Origin: Verrucomicrobiota bacterium
Lineage (GTDB): Bacteria; Verrucomicrobiota; Verrucomicrobiia; CAIQCK01
Length of the DNA stretch: 64,000 nucleotides
NCBI GenBank assembly: GCA_016222825.1
Contig: JACRQF010000005.1
Coordinates: 1 to 64,000 of the forward strand
Direction of reading: 5' to 3'
Below, piece after piece: positions 33,718 to 41,509 of this stretch. The notes below the pieces were generated by a model. That model saw only the letters and a program-made list of their open reading frames with translations. It was not told the DNA's origin and made no database searches. The position numbers and the translations under genes are program-made. The stretch's first letter is position 1. Each line of letters opens with the position of its first letter.

Positions 33718-36218
33718 GGCTTCTTCGGAGCGGCTGGGTCGGCGGCTGGCGGTGGCGCGTTTCCGGCAGGCTTCCCGCGTGAGAACATGCGGTAGGTCGG
33801 GAACCGCTGGTCGAGTTCGCGCCGCGCCTGCGTCGCGTCCCCGGTGCGCCCGCACGCGTCAAACGCCGCCGCCGCGCGATCCAGCGCCTCCGGCGTGACC
33901 TTGCGGTCGTCGTAGAGCGCCGCAACGCTCATGTAGTAACGCGCCGCCTCGCGAAAATCCTTCATCCCCGCAAAGAGGTCGCCCAGCAACATGCGGATGC
34001 GCGCGTTCTCCGGCCCTTCCGCGTGCCGATCCAGCAGCTTCTCCAGCGTGTCCTTCGCGTCCTTGAAATCGCCCGTGCGCACGAGCGCCTCCGCGAGACC
34101 GATGGCCGCGCTCTTGCCACGCTCGCTGGCGCCTTCGTATTCGATCACGTCGCGATAATAGGCGGACGCCCGCTCCCACTGACCGAGCTTGGCGCTCGCG
34201 CGCGCCGCGTCGTTGCAGCAGCGCGAGCGCAACGCGGCGTCGTTGCTCGAGTCGAGCGCCAGTTTCAGATACCGCAATGCGGCTTCGGGCTTCGCGCCGT
34301 CCAGGAGTTTCCCGCCGAGCCACGCGTAAACTTCCGCCGGGATGAGCTTCGCCTCGCCGGCGTCCACGAGCGCCTGCGCGTGCGCAAGGGTCTTCTCCGG
34401 ATTCTCCAGTTGGTAGTAAGCGGCGACCAGCTTCGCGCCGGCGCGAACGCGGTTCTCCGTCGGCCGCATTGCGAGCGCCGCTTCGAGACGCTCGGCGGCC
34501 CTGGCCCAGTCCTTCTTCGTCAGGTAGTTCGCGCCCAGCCAGTAACGGGCCTCCGCGGCGTTCGGGCTTTTCGGATAAAGCTGCTGCAGCTTGTCGAATG
34601 CCGCGAGCATCTGGTCGGTGCGGTCGAGTTGCCCGCAATAGACGCCGAGCTGATACCACGCCGCTTCGTTGCGCGAGTCCTTCGGGAATTCCCTGGCCAC
34701 GCGCTCGAGGTCTTTCACGGCCTCGTCAAACTTCTTCACCTGCTGCCAGCATGTCACCGTGTGCCACAACACGTCCGCGCCCCACGCCGTCTTCGGGAAC
34801 CGCTCCATCAACAACCGATACTCGGTGGCCGCCCGCACCCATTCCTTTTGCGCCTCCAGCGATTCCGCCACCAGCAGCATCACGCTCTCCGTAAAGGGAC
34901 CTTTCGGGTCCGCCTGGATCAACACCTCGCCCCGCTGGACCACGCGCGCGTAGTCCTGCGCCATGAACGCGCACCGCACCGCCTCCGTGCGCGCGGCGGG
35001 TGTTCCCGCCTTTTCAAACCAGTCGGCCGCTTCGCGGAACGCCTTGTCGTCGCGGAACGCCACCGCCACCATCATCGCCAGCTCCGCCTGCGCCTCCTTC
35101 GGCGCCACCGCCTGCCACTCGCGCGCGACCGTGGCGGCCTCGCGGTGTTTGCCGGTCTCATACAACGCGCGCGCCAGCCCGACCGCCGCGTCCGTCACAC
35201 TACGACTGCGGGGAAACTCCTTGATAAAATCCCGGAACGCCGTGATCGCGGTCGGGTATTGCTTCTGCGCATACCGCAACGCGCCGACCTGGTAGAGCGC
35301 CTCCTCGCGCACGTCCGGCGGGGTCTGCAAATTCAGCAGGCTCTCGTAATGCGCCAGCGCCTCCTTCTGCTTGCCCGACTTCAGATACATGCCCGCCAGC
35401 GCCGATTCCGCGAACGTCTTGAACTCGCCGCCGGTCTTCGACTTGAGCACGCGGCGCAGGTTGTCCATCGCCGCGTCCTGCTGGCCGCTTTCGAGCTGCG
35501 CCTTTGCCAGATAGAACGTCGCCGCCGTCCGCACCGCCTCGTCGGTGGTCTGGTGCGTCGCCGCGATGAACATCGGGATCGCCAGCGCGTATTGCTTCGT
35601 CTGATACGCCAGTTCGCCGAGCCGGAAATGCGCCCGGCCCGAATACTCGCTGCCCGGCCACTGCCGTGTAACAGCGCGGAACGATTCCCTCGCCTGGTCG
35701 TTGAACTTCAGCTCGCGCTGGCACTCGCCCATCCGGTAATAAGCCTCGTCCGAGAGCGGATGGTTCGGATACTTGTCCTTGAAGCGGATGTATTCCATCA
35801 GCGCCATGTCGTAGAACTGGCGCTTGAAAAGCCCGTTGGCGAAATCAAGCTGCGCCACGGCGGCATCCAGCGGCACGGCGTTGGTCAGCGAGCCGACGGG
35901 TGAGTTCGTCGAGATCGGCTTGGTCGCCATCGTCGGCACCGGTGTCGGCGGTTTCGCTGGCGCCTCTTTCACTGCCGGAGCAACCGCCGCGGGAGCCGGC
36001 GCTGCTGGCGTTGGTTTCGATGGCGGCGTCGAAGCCGGCACGGCCACCGCGCCCGGCGGGGCAACCGCCGGCGGCGGCATCACCACGGGCGGCGGCGCGG
36101 GAATGACAAAGTCCGACGGTTTCTTCGGGGCCTGCGCGAACGCCACCGTCGCCGCCAGCAACGCGAAGCCCGCGCCGTGGAAAGAGAACCGCCGCCACTC
36201 TCTCGAACTCGGATTCAT
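33714..36218 (-). CDS. Secreted TPR-repeat protein of the Exb operon
   Basis: 834 residues. A signal peptide (GAGFALLAATVAFAQA) is followed by a Pro/Ala/Thr-rich stretch to about residue 110, and then more than a dozen TPR-like helical pairs, including YbgF-like ones (YYRMGECQRELKFNDQA, AHFRLGELAYQTKQYALA). It is probably a periplasmic scaffold. It starts 6 bp after exbD and its stop overlaps the VWA gene, so the four genes form one coupled operon. Confidence 0.9.
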   Translation of the reverse strand: MNPSSREWRRFSFHGAGFALLAATVAFAQAPKKPSDFVIPAPPPVVMPPPAVAPPGAVAVPASTPPSKPTPAAPAPAAVAPAVKEAPAKPPTPVPTMATKPISTNSPVGSLTNAVPLDAAVAQLDFANGLFKRQFYDMALMEYIRFKDKYPNHPLSDEAYYRMGECQRELKFNDQARESFRAVTRQWPGSEYSGRAHFRLGELAYQTKQYALAIPMFIAATHQTTDEAVRTAATFYLAKAQLESGQQDAAMDNLRRVLKSKTGGEFKTFAESALAGMYLKSGKQKEALAHYESLLNLQTPPDVREEALYQVGALRYAQKQYPTAITAFRDFIKEFPRSRSVTDAAVGLARALYETGKHREAATVAREWQAVAPKEAQAELAMMVAVAFRDDKAFREAADWFEKAGTPAARTEAVRCAFMAQDYARVVQRGEVLIQADPKGPFTESVMLLVAESLEAQKEWVRAATEYRLLMERFPKTAWGADVLWHTVTCWQQVKKFDEAVKDLERVAREFPKDSRNEAAWYQLGVYCGQLDRTDQMLAAFDKLQQLYPKSPNAAEARYWLGANYLTKKDWARAAERLEAALAMRPTENRVRAGAKLVAAYYQLENPEKTLAHAQALVDAGEAKLIPAEVYAWLGGKLLDGAKPEAALRYLKLALDSSNDAALRSRCCNDAARASAKLGQWERASAYYRDVIEYEGASERGKSAAIGLAEALVRTGDFKDAKDTLEKLLDRHAEGPENARIRMLLGDLFAGMKDFREAARYYMSVAALYDDRKVTPEALDRAAAAFDACGRTGDATQARRELDQRFPTYRMFSRGKPAGNAPPPAADPAAPKKP

Positions 36219-36224
36219 GATGGT

Positions 36225-36671
36225 CTATCGCTTGGCCGGAGCGGCAGCCGCCGGCTGCGCCTCCGGCGGTTTGGTGGCGAAGGCCACGTTCCAGATGTCC
36301 GCCTGCCGGCACACATCCAGCACGCGCACAATGGACTTGTATTGCGTCGCCTCATCGCCGCGCACAATCACAGGTTGGTCGGGAAATTGTTTCGCGATCC
36401 GCGCCAGCACCGAGCGCAGTTCGTCGTCCGTCAACGTCTTGCGGTTCAGCACGACCTCGCCGGTCTGGCTCACGTTGATGATGATCTCGCCCGGCGTGCG
36501 CGGCGTCTTCGTCACCTCTTTCGCCGTCGGCACGGTGATGTTCAACTCATTTTCCCGATGCGCGTAGGTCCACGTCGAAACGAAGAAAATCAGCAGCAAC
36601 ATGATGACGTCCACAATGGGGATGATCTGGAACCCCATCGGCTCGGTTCGGATGCGACGGCGGAAGTTCAT
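36225..36671 (-). CDS. ExbD/TolR-type proton-channel subunit
   Basis: 148 residues. A short basic N-terminus, then one transmembrane helix (FQIIPIVDVIMLLLIFFV) with the conserved Asp that carries protons, and a periplasmic domain typical of ExbD/TolR (ELNITVPTA, later GEIIINVSQTGEVVLN). The ATG overlaps the exbB stop (ATGA). Confidence 0.93.
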   Translation of the reverse strand: MNFRRRIRTEPMGFQIIPIVDVIMLLLIFFVSTWTYAHRENELNITVPTAKEVTKTPRTPGEIIINVSQTGEVVLNRKTLTDDELRSVLARIAKQFPDQPVIVRGDEATQYKSIVRVLDVCRQADIWNVAFATKPPEAQPAAAAPAKR

Positions 36672-37429
36672 GGCTGCGTGGTCGTCGTTTGTTTGATCGC
36701 TGCGTCAGCGGCCACGAGACGGTTCACCAGGTCCGTGCTCGCCCCTTCCATCTCCAGCGTCAGCTTGTTCACGTGGCCGCGGAAGTAGGCGTAGAAAATC
36801 GCCGCGGGAATCGCCACGCACAACCCCATCGCCGTGCAGGTCAGCGCCTGCGACACGCCCTGCGCCAGCAGGATTGGTTTCGCCGCGCTGATGTCCAGCG
36901 CCAGGCCGGAGAAGCTGCGGATCATGCCGATCACCGTGCCGAGCAGCCCGATCATCGGCGCCACCACCACGATGTCCATCAGGTAATGAATCTGGTCCCA
37001 CAACGCCGCCGCCTGCCGCTCGCCCTCCGCCTCGGCCGCCTCGCGCATCGCCAGCGTGTCCGACGGCCCGCGCACCGCCCGCGCCTCCAGCGCCGCGCGC
37101 AACACACCGGCAACCGGCCGACCGGAGGAATTACAGAGCGTTTCGATCCGGTCCAACCGCTTGTCGCGCAACAACCGCCGGCAGCCTTCAATGAAATCCG
37201 GGTCCACGATCTTGTCGCGGCGCAACGACAGGAAGTAATACACGACCATCGCGAGACCGACGACCGACAACAACACCAGCGGGGCAAGCACCCATCCGCC
37301 GGCCTTGACGATTTCCCACAGGCTCATGACTTCGGGCGTGTAAGGTTTTAACGGTGCTGCCTCCTGCGCCCACACAGCCATCGGAAGAACCAGCGCCGTC
37401 ATTGCGGCAACCGCCTTGGTGTATTTCAT
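36668..37429 (-). CDS. ExbB/TolQ-type proton-channel subunit
   Basis: 253 residues from MKYTKAVAAMTALVL, with an N-terminal signal-like segment. Three membrane segments are seen: GGWVLAPLVLLSVVGLAMVVYYF; the MotA/TolQ/ExbB-type helix PMIGLLGTVIGMIRSF; and ALTCTAMGLCVAIPAAIFYAYF, with the usual cytoplasmic loop between the first and second. It is the first gene of the exbB-exbD-TPR-VWA operon. An ATG at 37480 is less likely. Confidence 0.93.
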   Translation of the reverse strand: MKYTKAVAAMTALVLPMAVWAQEAAPLKPYTPEVMSLWEIVKAGGWVLAPLVLLSVVGLAMVVYYFLSLRRDKIVDPDFIEGCRRLLRDKRLDRIETLCNSSGRPVAGVLRAALEARAVRGPSDTLAMREAAEAEGERQAAALWDQIHYLMDIVVVAPMIGLLGTVIGMIRSFSGLALDISAAKPILLAQGVSQALTCTAMGLCVAIPAAIFYAYFRGHVNKLTLEMEGASTDLVNRLVAADAAIKQTTTTQP

Positions 37430-37517
37430 AACGGCTGCAAGTCTAGTCGGCGGCGCTGAGCGGTGCAAGGCGAGATTCAACTCATGAGGTCAGGTTGCTG
37501 TCGGCTTGAAAGAAAAA

Positions 37518-37592
37518 TGGTGCCAGGGGAGGGAATTGAACCCCCGACCAAGGGCTTATGAGTCCCCTGCTCTACCTCTGAGCTACCCTGGC
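37518..37592 (-). tRNA. tRNA with anticodon CAU (Met elongator or Ile2)
   Basis: On the minus strand the acceptor GCCAGGG pairs with CCCUGGC, with discriminator A and encoded CCA. The D arm is GCUC...GAGC, the anticodon loop CUCAUAA, and the T loop UUCAAUU. The last anticodon-stem pair is an A-G mismatch. The CAU anticodon fits elongator Met or, if lysidine-modified by TilS, Ile-AUA. The variable-loop sequence CUUGGUC is seen in both types, so identity is left open. Confidence 0.9.
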
Positions 37593-37693
37593 ACCGTGAG
37601 CGCGAAAGAGTAGGAAGCTCTTGCCTCTCTGTCAAATTTGAAAATGCAAAATACTATATGCAAATCCATCCGAATGTATGCCACCCTAACCGC

Positions 37694-38887
37694 ATGAACA
37701 TCGGCGATTTGATCGAAGTCACCATTCACGACGTCGCGGCCAGCGGCGGCGTCGCGCGGCACGAAGGCGAAGTCGTCTTCGTCCCCTACTCCATCGCCGG
37801 CGAACACATCCGCGCCCGCGTCACCTCGCTCCGCAAGAATTTCATCCTCGCCGAGATTGTCGAGATCCTCACTCCCTCGCCTCATCGCGTCCAGCCCCCC
37901 TGCCCTTACTACGGGCCGCGGCCGACCGCGCCCGGCGTCACCATGCCGTGCGGCGGCTGCCAATACCAGCACATCGCCTACGCCGAACAACTCGCCATCA
38001 AGAAACGCCAGATCATTGCCACGCTCCAGCGCATCGGTGGCATCGCCGAGCCGCCGGTGAGCGATCCGATTCCTTCGCCCGCGCCCTATGGCTACCGCAA
38101 CAAGACCACCATGCAGGTGGACCCGCGCCGCCAGTTCATCGGCTTCCACGCCGTGGACCACCGCACCCCGCTGGACATCGAGCGCTGCGCCATCCTCGCC
38201 GAACCGATCAACCAGGCCCTCACCACCTATCGCGCCGCGCCGCCGCCCGCCGAACGCCCTTACACCTTGCTCCTGCGGATGGACACTCGCGGCATGGTCG
38301 GCAGCGGCAGCCAGGTGCTCGAAGAAACCGTCGCGGGCGTCACCCTCCAGGTTCCCGCCAACGGATTCTTCCAGGTCAACAGCGCACTCACCGGCGAACT
38401 CGTCGCCCAGGTCCGCCAGCGCGTCACCGCCGCCGGCCATCGCCACCTGCTCGACGCCTACTGCGGCGTCGGCCTCTTCAGCATTGCCCTCGCCGGCCAG
38501 CTCGACGCCGCCATCGGCATCGAGTTCGACAAACACGCCGTCGTCTGGGCGCGCAAGAACGCCCGCCGCCTCGGCCATCGCCACATGCGATTCTTCGAAG
38601 GTCCCGTCGAGGCCCAGATGCGCGCCGCCCTGGAACTTCTCCCCCGCGACAAGACCACCATGCTCGTGGACCCGCCGCGCGCCGGCCTCAGTGACGCCGT
38701 GCTCGCGAGCGTGGCCGCCGCCGCCCTGCCGCACATCGTCTATGTCTCCTGCGACTTCGGCACCTTCGCCCGCGACGCCAAGTTCCTCCTGAGCCACGGC
38801 TACAACCTCCTCGGCGTCCAGCCCGTGGACCTCTTCCCCCAGACCTCCCACTGCGAAGTCGTCGGCGAGTTCAAGCGGGCGGTGTAG
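37694..38887 (+). CDS. RlmD/TrmA-family rRNA m5U methyltransferase
   Basis: 397 residues from MNIGDLIEVTIHDVA (TRAM-like OB fold). Cysteines in PPCPYYGP and PCGGCQYQH fit the 4Fe-4S cluster of the family. The SAM site LDAYCGVGLFSIALA, the acidic motif IGIEFDKHAV, DPPRAGLS and the catalytic cysteine in VYVSCDFGTFARD are present. It makes 5-methyluridine in rRNA or tRNA; the exact target cannot be told from sequence alone. A start at 37658 adds 12 residues before the OB fold. Confidence 0.92.
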   Translation: MNIGDLIEVTIHDVAASGGVARHEGEVVFVPYSIAGEHIRARVTSLRKNFILAEIVEILTPSPHRVQPPCPYYGPRPTAPGVTMPCGGCQYQHIAYAEQLAIKKRQIIATLQRIGGIAEPPVSDPIPSPAPYGYRNKTTMQVDPRRQFIGFHAVDHRTPLDIERCAILAEPINQALTTYRAAPPPAERPYTLLLRMDTRGMVGSGSQVLEETVAGVTLQVPANGFFQVNSALTGELVAQVRQRVTAAGHRHLLDAYCGVGLFSIALAGQLDAAIGIEFDKHAVVWARKNARRLGHRHMRFFEGPVEAQMRAALELLPRDKTTMLVDPPRAGLSDAVLASVAAAALPHIVYVSCDFGTFARDAKFLLSHGYNLLGVQPVDLFPQTSHCEVVGEFKRAV

Positions 38888-38931
38888 GCCACGTGCCCAC
38901 ACGTGGCGCCTTGGTCGCGAACGATCCGCCC

Positions 38932-38948
38932 GGCCGGAGACCGGCCCC
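38932..38948 (+). terminator. Hairpin downstream of the methyltransferase
   Basis: GGCCGG-AGA-CCGGCC is a short, stable stem about 45 bp after the stop. No U-run follows, so this is a possible intrinsic terminator or simply a hairpin. Confidence 0.35.
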
Positions 38949-38985
38949 GCATCCGCTGCCGCAGAACCAAGATTCCCGTCCTTCA

Positions 38986-39013
38986 TTGCCGCGTCTGCGA
39001 CACCGGCTATATT
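38986..39013 (+). promoter_or_regulatory. Putative promoter, first gene of the tandem pair
   Basis: TTGCCG (38986-38991) and TATATT (39008-39013), 16 bp apart, precede the ATG at 39073. The TATATTACGCC block recurs before the paralogue at 39512. Confidence 0.45.
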
Positions 39014-39072
39014 ACGCCACGAGCGCGGCCGAGGAGCGCAACACGAATGTTCAATGATGAGGGGTGTGAACC

Positions 39073-39408
39073 ATGAAAAAGATTTTCTGGATATTGATTG
39101 TGAGCGCGGCGCTGGCGGCGGGAGTAGCGGAGGCGCAAGGACCGCGCTACTGGAGCCGCCTGCCGGTGTTGACGGACGTGCCCACCTACTATTACAGCGG
39201 CACGATTGTCGCTGCCGGGGCGGATAGCGTCACCATCTGGGACGGCAGTGCCTATTACCGCTTCGCGGTGGACGCGGGAACGACGTGCGGGCGGGACCGG
39301 GCGCTGTCGGTGAATGATTTGCGTCCGGGCCAGGCCGTGACGGTTCACTACGCCTGGATTGGCGGCAGATTCCTGCCGACGGCGATGCATATCGAGCCGG
39401 CGGTGTGA
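39073..39408 (+). CDS. Small secreted beta-barrel protein, paralogue 1
   Basis: 111 residues. A signal peptide (KKIFWILIVSAALAAGVAEAQ) is followed by a single small domain of about 75 residues with the pattern GTIVAAGADSVTIWDG ... LRPGQAVTVHYAW ... LPTAMHIEPA. The texture is of a small OB/SH3-like or DUF5666-like barrel. Function unknown. The next gene is a close paralogue, and a more distant copy lies at 63060. Confidence 0.75.
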   Translation: MKKIFWILIVSAALAAGVAEAQGPRYWSRLPVLTDVPTYYYSGTIVAAGADSVTIWDGSAYYRFAVDAGTTCGRDRALSVNDLRPGQAVTVHYAWIGGRFLPTAMHIEPAV

Positions 39409-39433
39409 GGAAACCAACCACGCCTCCTCGGAG

Positions 39434-39461
39434 TTTGGAATCGGGCGTGTGACGATATATT
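39434..39461 (+). promoter_or_regulatory. Putative promoter, second gene of the tandem pair
   Basis: TTTGGA (39434-39439) and TATATT (39456-39461), 16 bp apart. The following ACGCC matches the promoter region of the first copy, so the upstream region was probably duplicated with the gene. Confidence 0.4.
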
Positions 39462-39511
39462 ACGCCGTGCGTGGGACCGAGAAGCGAGACAGGGGCCGTG
39501 AAGGAGCAGCT

Positions 39512-39847
39512 ATGAAAAGAGCTATCTGGATACTGACGGCGAGCGTGGCGCTGGCGGCGGGACTCGCCCATGCGCAATCCTCCCAAGACCAGGATCGTCC
39601 TCCGGTGGTGCAGCCCGTTCCCACCAGCGAGCTAGACGGCACGATCCTCAACATCAGCGCCGGCAAGATCACCCTCTGGGACGGCAACGAGAGCTACATC
39701 TTCCTGGTGGACGCGACCACGACGTGCGGACCGGACAACGCGCTGGAGCTTGCCGATCTGGAAGTCGGGGAACAGGTGACCGTCACCTACACATGGCATC
39801 GCGGCAAGACGCTGCCCACGGCGACCCACATAGAACCCGCGCTCTGA
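39512..39847 (+). CDS. Small secreted beta-barrel protein, paralogue 2
   Basis: 111 residues, the same length as the neighbour at 39073. The signal peptide ends near GLAHAQ; the domain repeats the pattern GTILNISAGKITLWDG ... LEVGEQVTVTYTW ... LPTATHIEPA. The promoter-like block is duplicated too. AAGGAG lies 6 nt before the ATG. This is a recent tandem duplication of a secreted protein of unknown function. Confidence 0.78.
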   Translation: MKRAIWILTASVALAAGLAHAQSSQDQDRPPVVQPVPTSELDGTILNISAGKITLWDGNESYIFLVDATTTCGPDNALELADLEVGEQVTVTYTWHRGKTLPTATHIEPAL

Positions 39848-40043
39848 AAACACCCCGCGCGCCAGCCTGCGCAGTGTTCAGTTTGGCGACCGACGCCCGA
39901 AACGGCCGGTCGGCTGCAACAATCGCTGACAAATTATCCGAACCGTCCAACGGCCCAGCGGGGCGGCGGTTCGCTACAGCGCATGGTTAGCACTCCAACC
40001 GCCCTTCGGACGGCGCAATGACGAGAGAAACTGTTCCAGTTCC

Positions 40044-40685
40044 TCAGGAGGCCGCAAGTGTCTGTAATCTCTCATGCACTCTCTCATCGGGCGACCCCAC
40101 TAAACCAAGTGTCGCATGATAACGAAAGCCTGAATGCCGAGCCGCCGCCTCCTGAAGTGCCATGCGTGCGTAGCCTCGTGCCTGCTCTCGCTGGCCACGA
40201 GCGTCCAAAATCAGCGCGTGGATGGCGCTCGCGCGATAGCGCTGAACCGGGAACACCTCGTGGCTGAACTCGCTCAGAAAGCCCAATGCCTCGTCGTAAA
40301 GCTCAGGCAACGGCGCGGTGACGACGAGCCAACCGAAGTCGAGGTGAGATCCCGTCAGCTCACCTCTGCAAACCCTCTGCGTCTGGAACACCTGACGGAA
40401 AGCATCAATGGCACGCGCCATATCGCCCAGTCCGAGAAAGCACTCAGCGCGATGATGGTGAACCGAGGCAAGCTGTGCGTCCTCTCGCCACTCGGCCAAA
40501 ATCATGTCGAGCAACTCAAGAGCCGCGACGTAAGCATCCCGTGTGTGAGTGGTGAGAAGTTCGTAAGCCTGAATGCGCGCATACTGCGCCTTGTGGAATG
40601 CGCCACGACTACGTCGAAGTCGCGCGAAAAACTCTTCGCGGTCTTTCGGCGTCCAAGTCTTTCGGCGAAACCAGTCGTCAGCCAT
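40044..40685 (-). CDS. Helical-repeat hypothetical protein on a cassette-like unit
   Basis: 213 residues from MADDWFRRKTWTPKD. The sequence is helical with TPR-like elements: AYVAALELLDMILAEW, LASVHHHRAECFLGLGDMARAIDAF, and a C-terminal RGYARMALQEAAA. Family not recognised. The minus-strand GTTAGGC core lies 16-17 nt before the ATG (plus 40702-40708), as with the gene at 7340. Downstream (39850-40043) lie attC-like pieces (GTGCTAAC at minus 39993) but no complete palindrome. Confidence 0.75.
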   Translation of the reverse strand: MADDWFRRKTWTPKDREEFFARLRRSRGAFHKAQYARIQAYELLTTHTRDAYVAALELLDMILAEWREDAQLASVHHHRAECFLGLGDMARAIDAFRQVFQTQRVCRGELTGSHLDFGWLVVTAPLPELYDEALGFLSEFSHEVFPVQRYRASAIHALILDARGQREQARGYARMALQEAAARHSGFRYHATLGLVGSPDERVHERLQTLAAS

Positions 40686-40701
40686 GCGCGTGGGTCTTGC
40701 G

Positions 40702-40708
40702 GCCTAAC
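40702..40708 (-). other. Integron-type core heptamer GTTAGGC
   Basis: Plus-strand GCCTAAC is followed by ATTGTTAATTGAACTTC, closely matching GCCTAACTTGTTATTAGACTTC at 7805. It lies directly before the helical-repeat gene and 127 bp before the conserved head of element B. Confidence 0.4.
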
Positions 40709-40809
40709 ATTGTTAATTGAACTTCATTCTTGTCGCATAACACGGGAGGGGGAACAAGCGCGAAACGCCCGCCTATTCCAGCATTGGGAGGGGCTTGCGT
40801 CGCTGCGCG

Positions 40810-41175
40810 TATCCATTATTGAACCTGCAAACACGAACAGAGCTTGGGCACTCGCAATAACGCGCAACCGCGATCAAGCGCGGGCGCAAGCATTGCCGGC
40901 GCGGGATGGCGCGTCCATGCGGGCGGAAGGGCGTTGCGGTTTTGGCACAAGGCTCCCGATGCGATGGAAGCGCGTTGCGATTTTGGCAGTGGGCTTCTAT
41001 TGAGATGGAAGGCCATTGCGATTTCAGCACCGGGCTTCTATCGCGATAGAAGGTCGCTGCGATTTTGGCAATAAGCTCCTATGCGGATAGAAGGCCGTTG
41101 CTGTTTTGGCAGTGGGCTTCTATCGAGATAGATGGCCATTGCGATTCTGGCACTGGGCTTCTATTCGTTGCGGGA
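40810..41175. repeat. Element B: conserved head plus 41-bp-period tandem hairpin array
   Basis: The head (AAACACGAACAGAGCTT at 40829) is almost identical to that of element A. Six 41-bp units follow, with the GCTTCT landmark at 40952, 40993, 41034, 41075, 41116 and 41157. The head-to-first-unit distance is 123 bp, exactly as in element A. Unit core: GCGATTTTGGCAGTGGG, then the stem CTTCTAT-CGCG-ATAGAAG. The stem sequence differs from element A but still pairs. Confidence 0.87.
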
Positions 41176-41223
41176 GGGGTGCGGAAGCTGGAAGCGCGCG
41201 AAAACGCGCATTTAGGGAGTTGA

Positions 41224-41443
41224 CTTGCTGGCGTCGAGAGCGCGGCGGCGCAGGAGCGGAACTACGCGCGCGAGAACCTGCAACTGATGCTCTTCCTGAA
41301 CCTGCTCAGAATCGCGGAAACCTCCGCCCGCCGGCCGGAGAAGCTGGACCTTTACATGCGGCAGACCCTGTTGCAGCTCCACACGCAGCACCAAACCGCG
41401 CCGCCTCCGCCGCCCCAGCCCGGCCAGCAGCCGTCAGCCTAGG
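41224..41443 (+). pseudogene. Gene remnant without a start
   Basis: The frame runs from just after a stop to the TAG at 41441-41443 and has protein-like composition (QERNYARENLQLMLFLNLLRI, then KLDLYMRQTLLQL, then a Gln/Pro-rich tail). There is no credible start codon with a ribosome site; a 51-residue product from an internal ATG is the only option. It looks like the C-terminal piece of a helical protein whose front was lost next to element B. Confidence 0.4.
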
Positions 41444-41509
41444 CTCCAACCATGCCAGCCCCGCACCGCGCGCTTGCAGGCCGCGCCGGGATGAGGCACG
41501 CTGCGGGGC

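Noticed and set aside
34023..35903. 626-codon plus-strand frame opposite the TPR gene
   Set aside because: Arg/His/Leu-rich shadow sequence with no motif; the minus-strand TPR protein explains the region.
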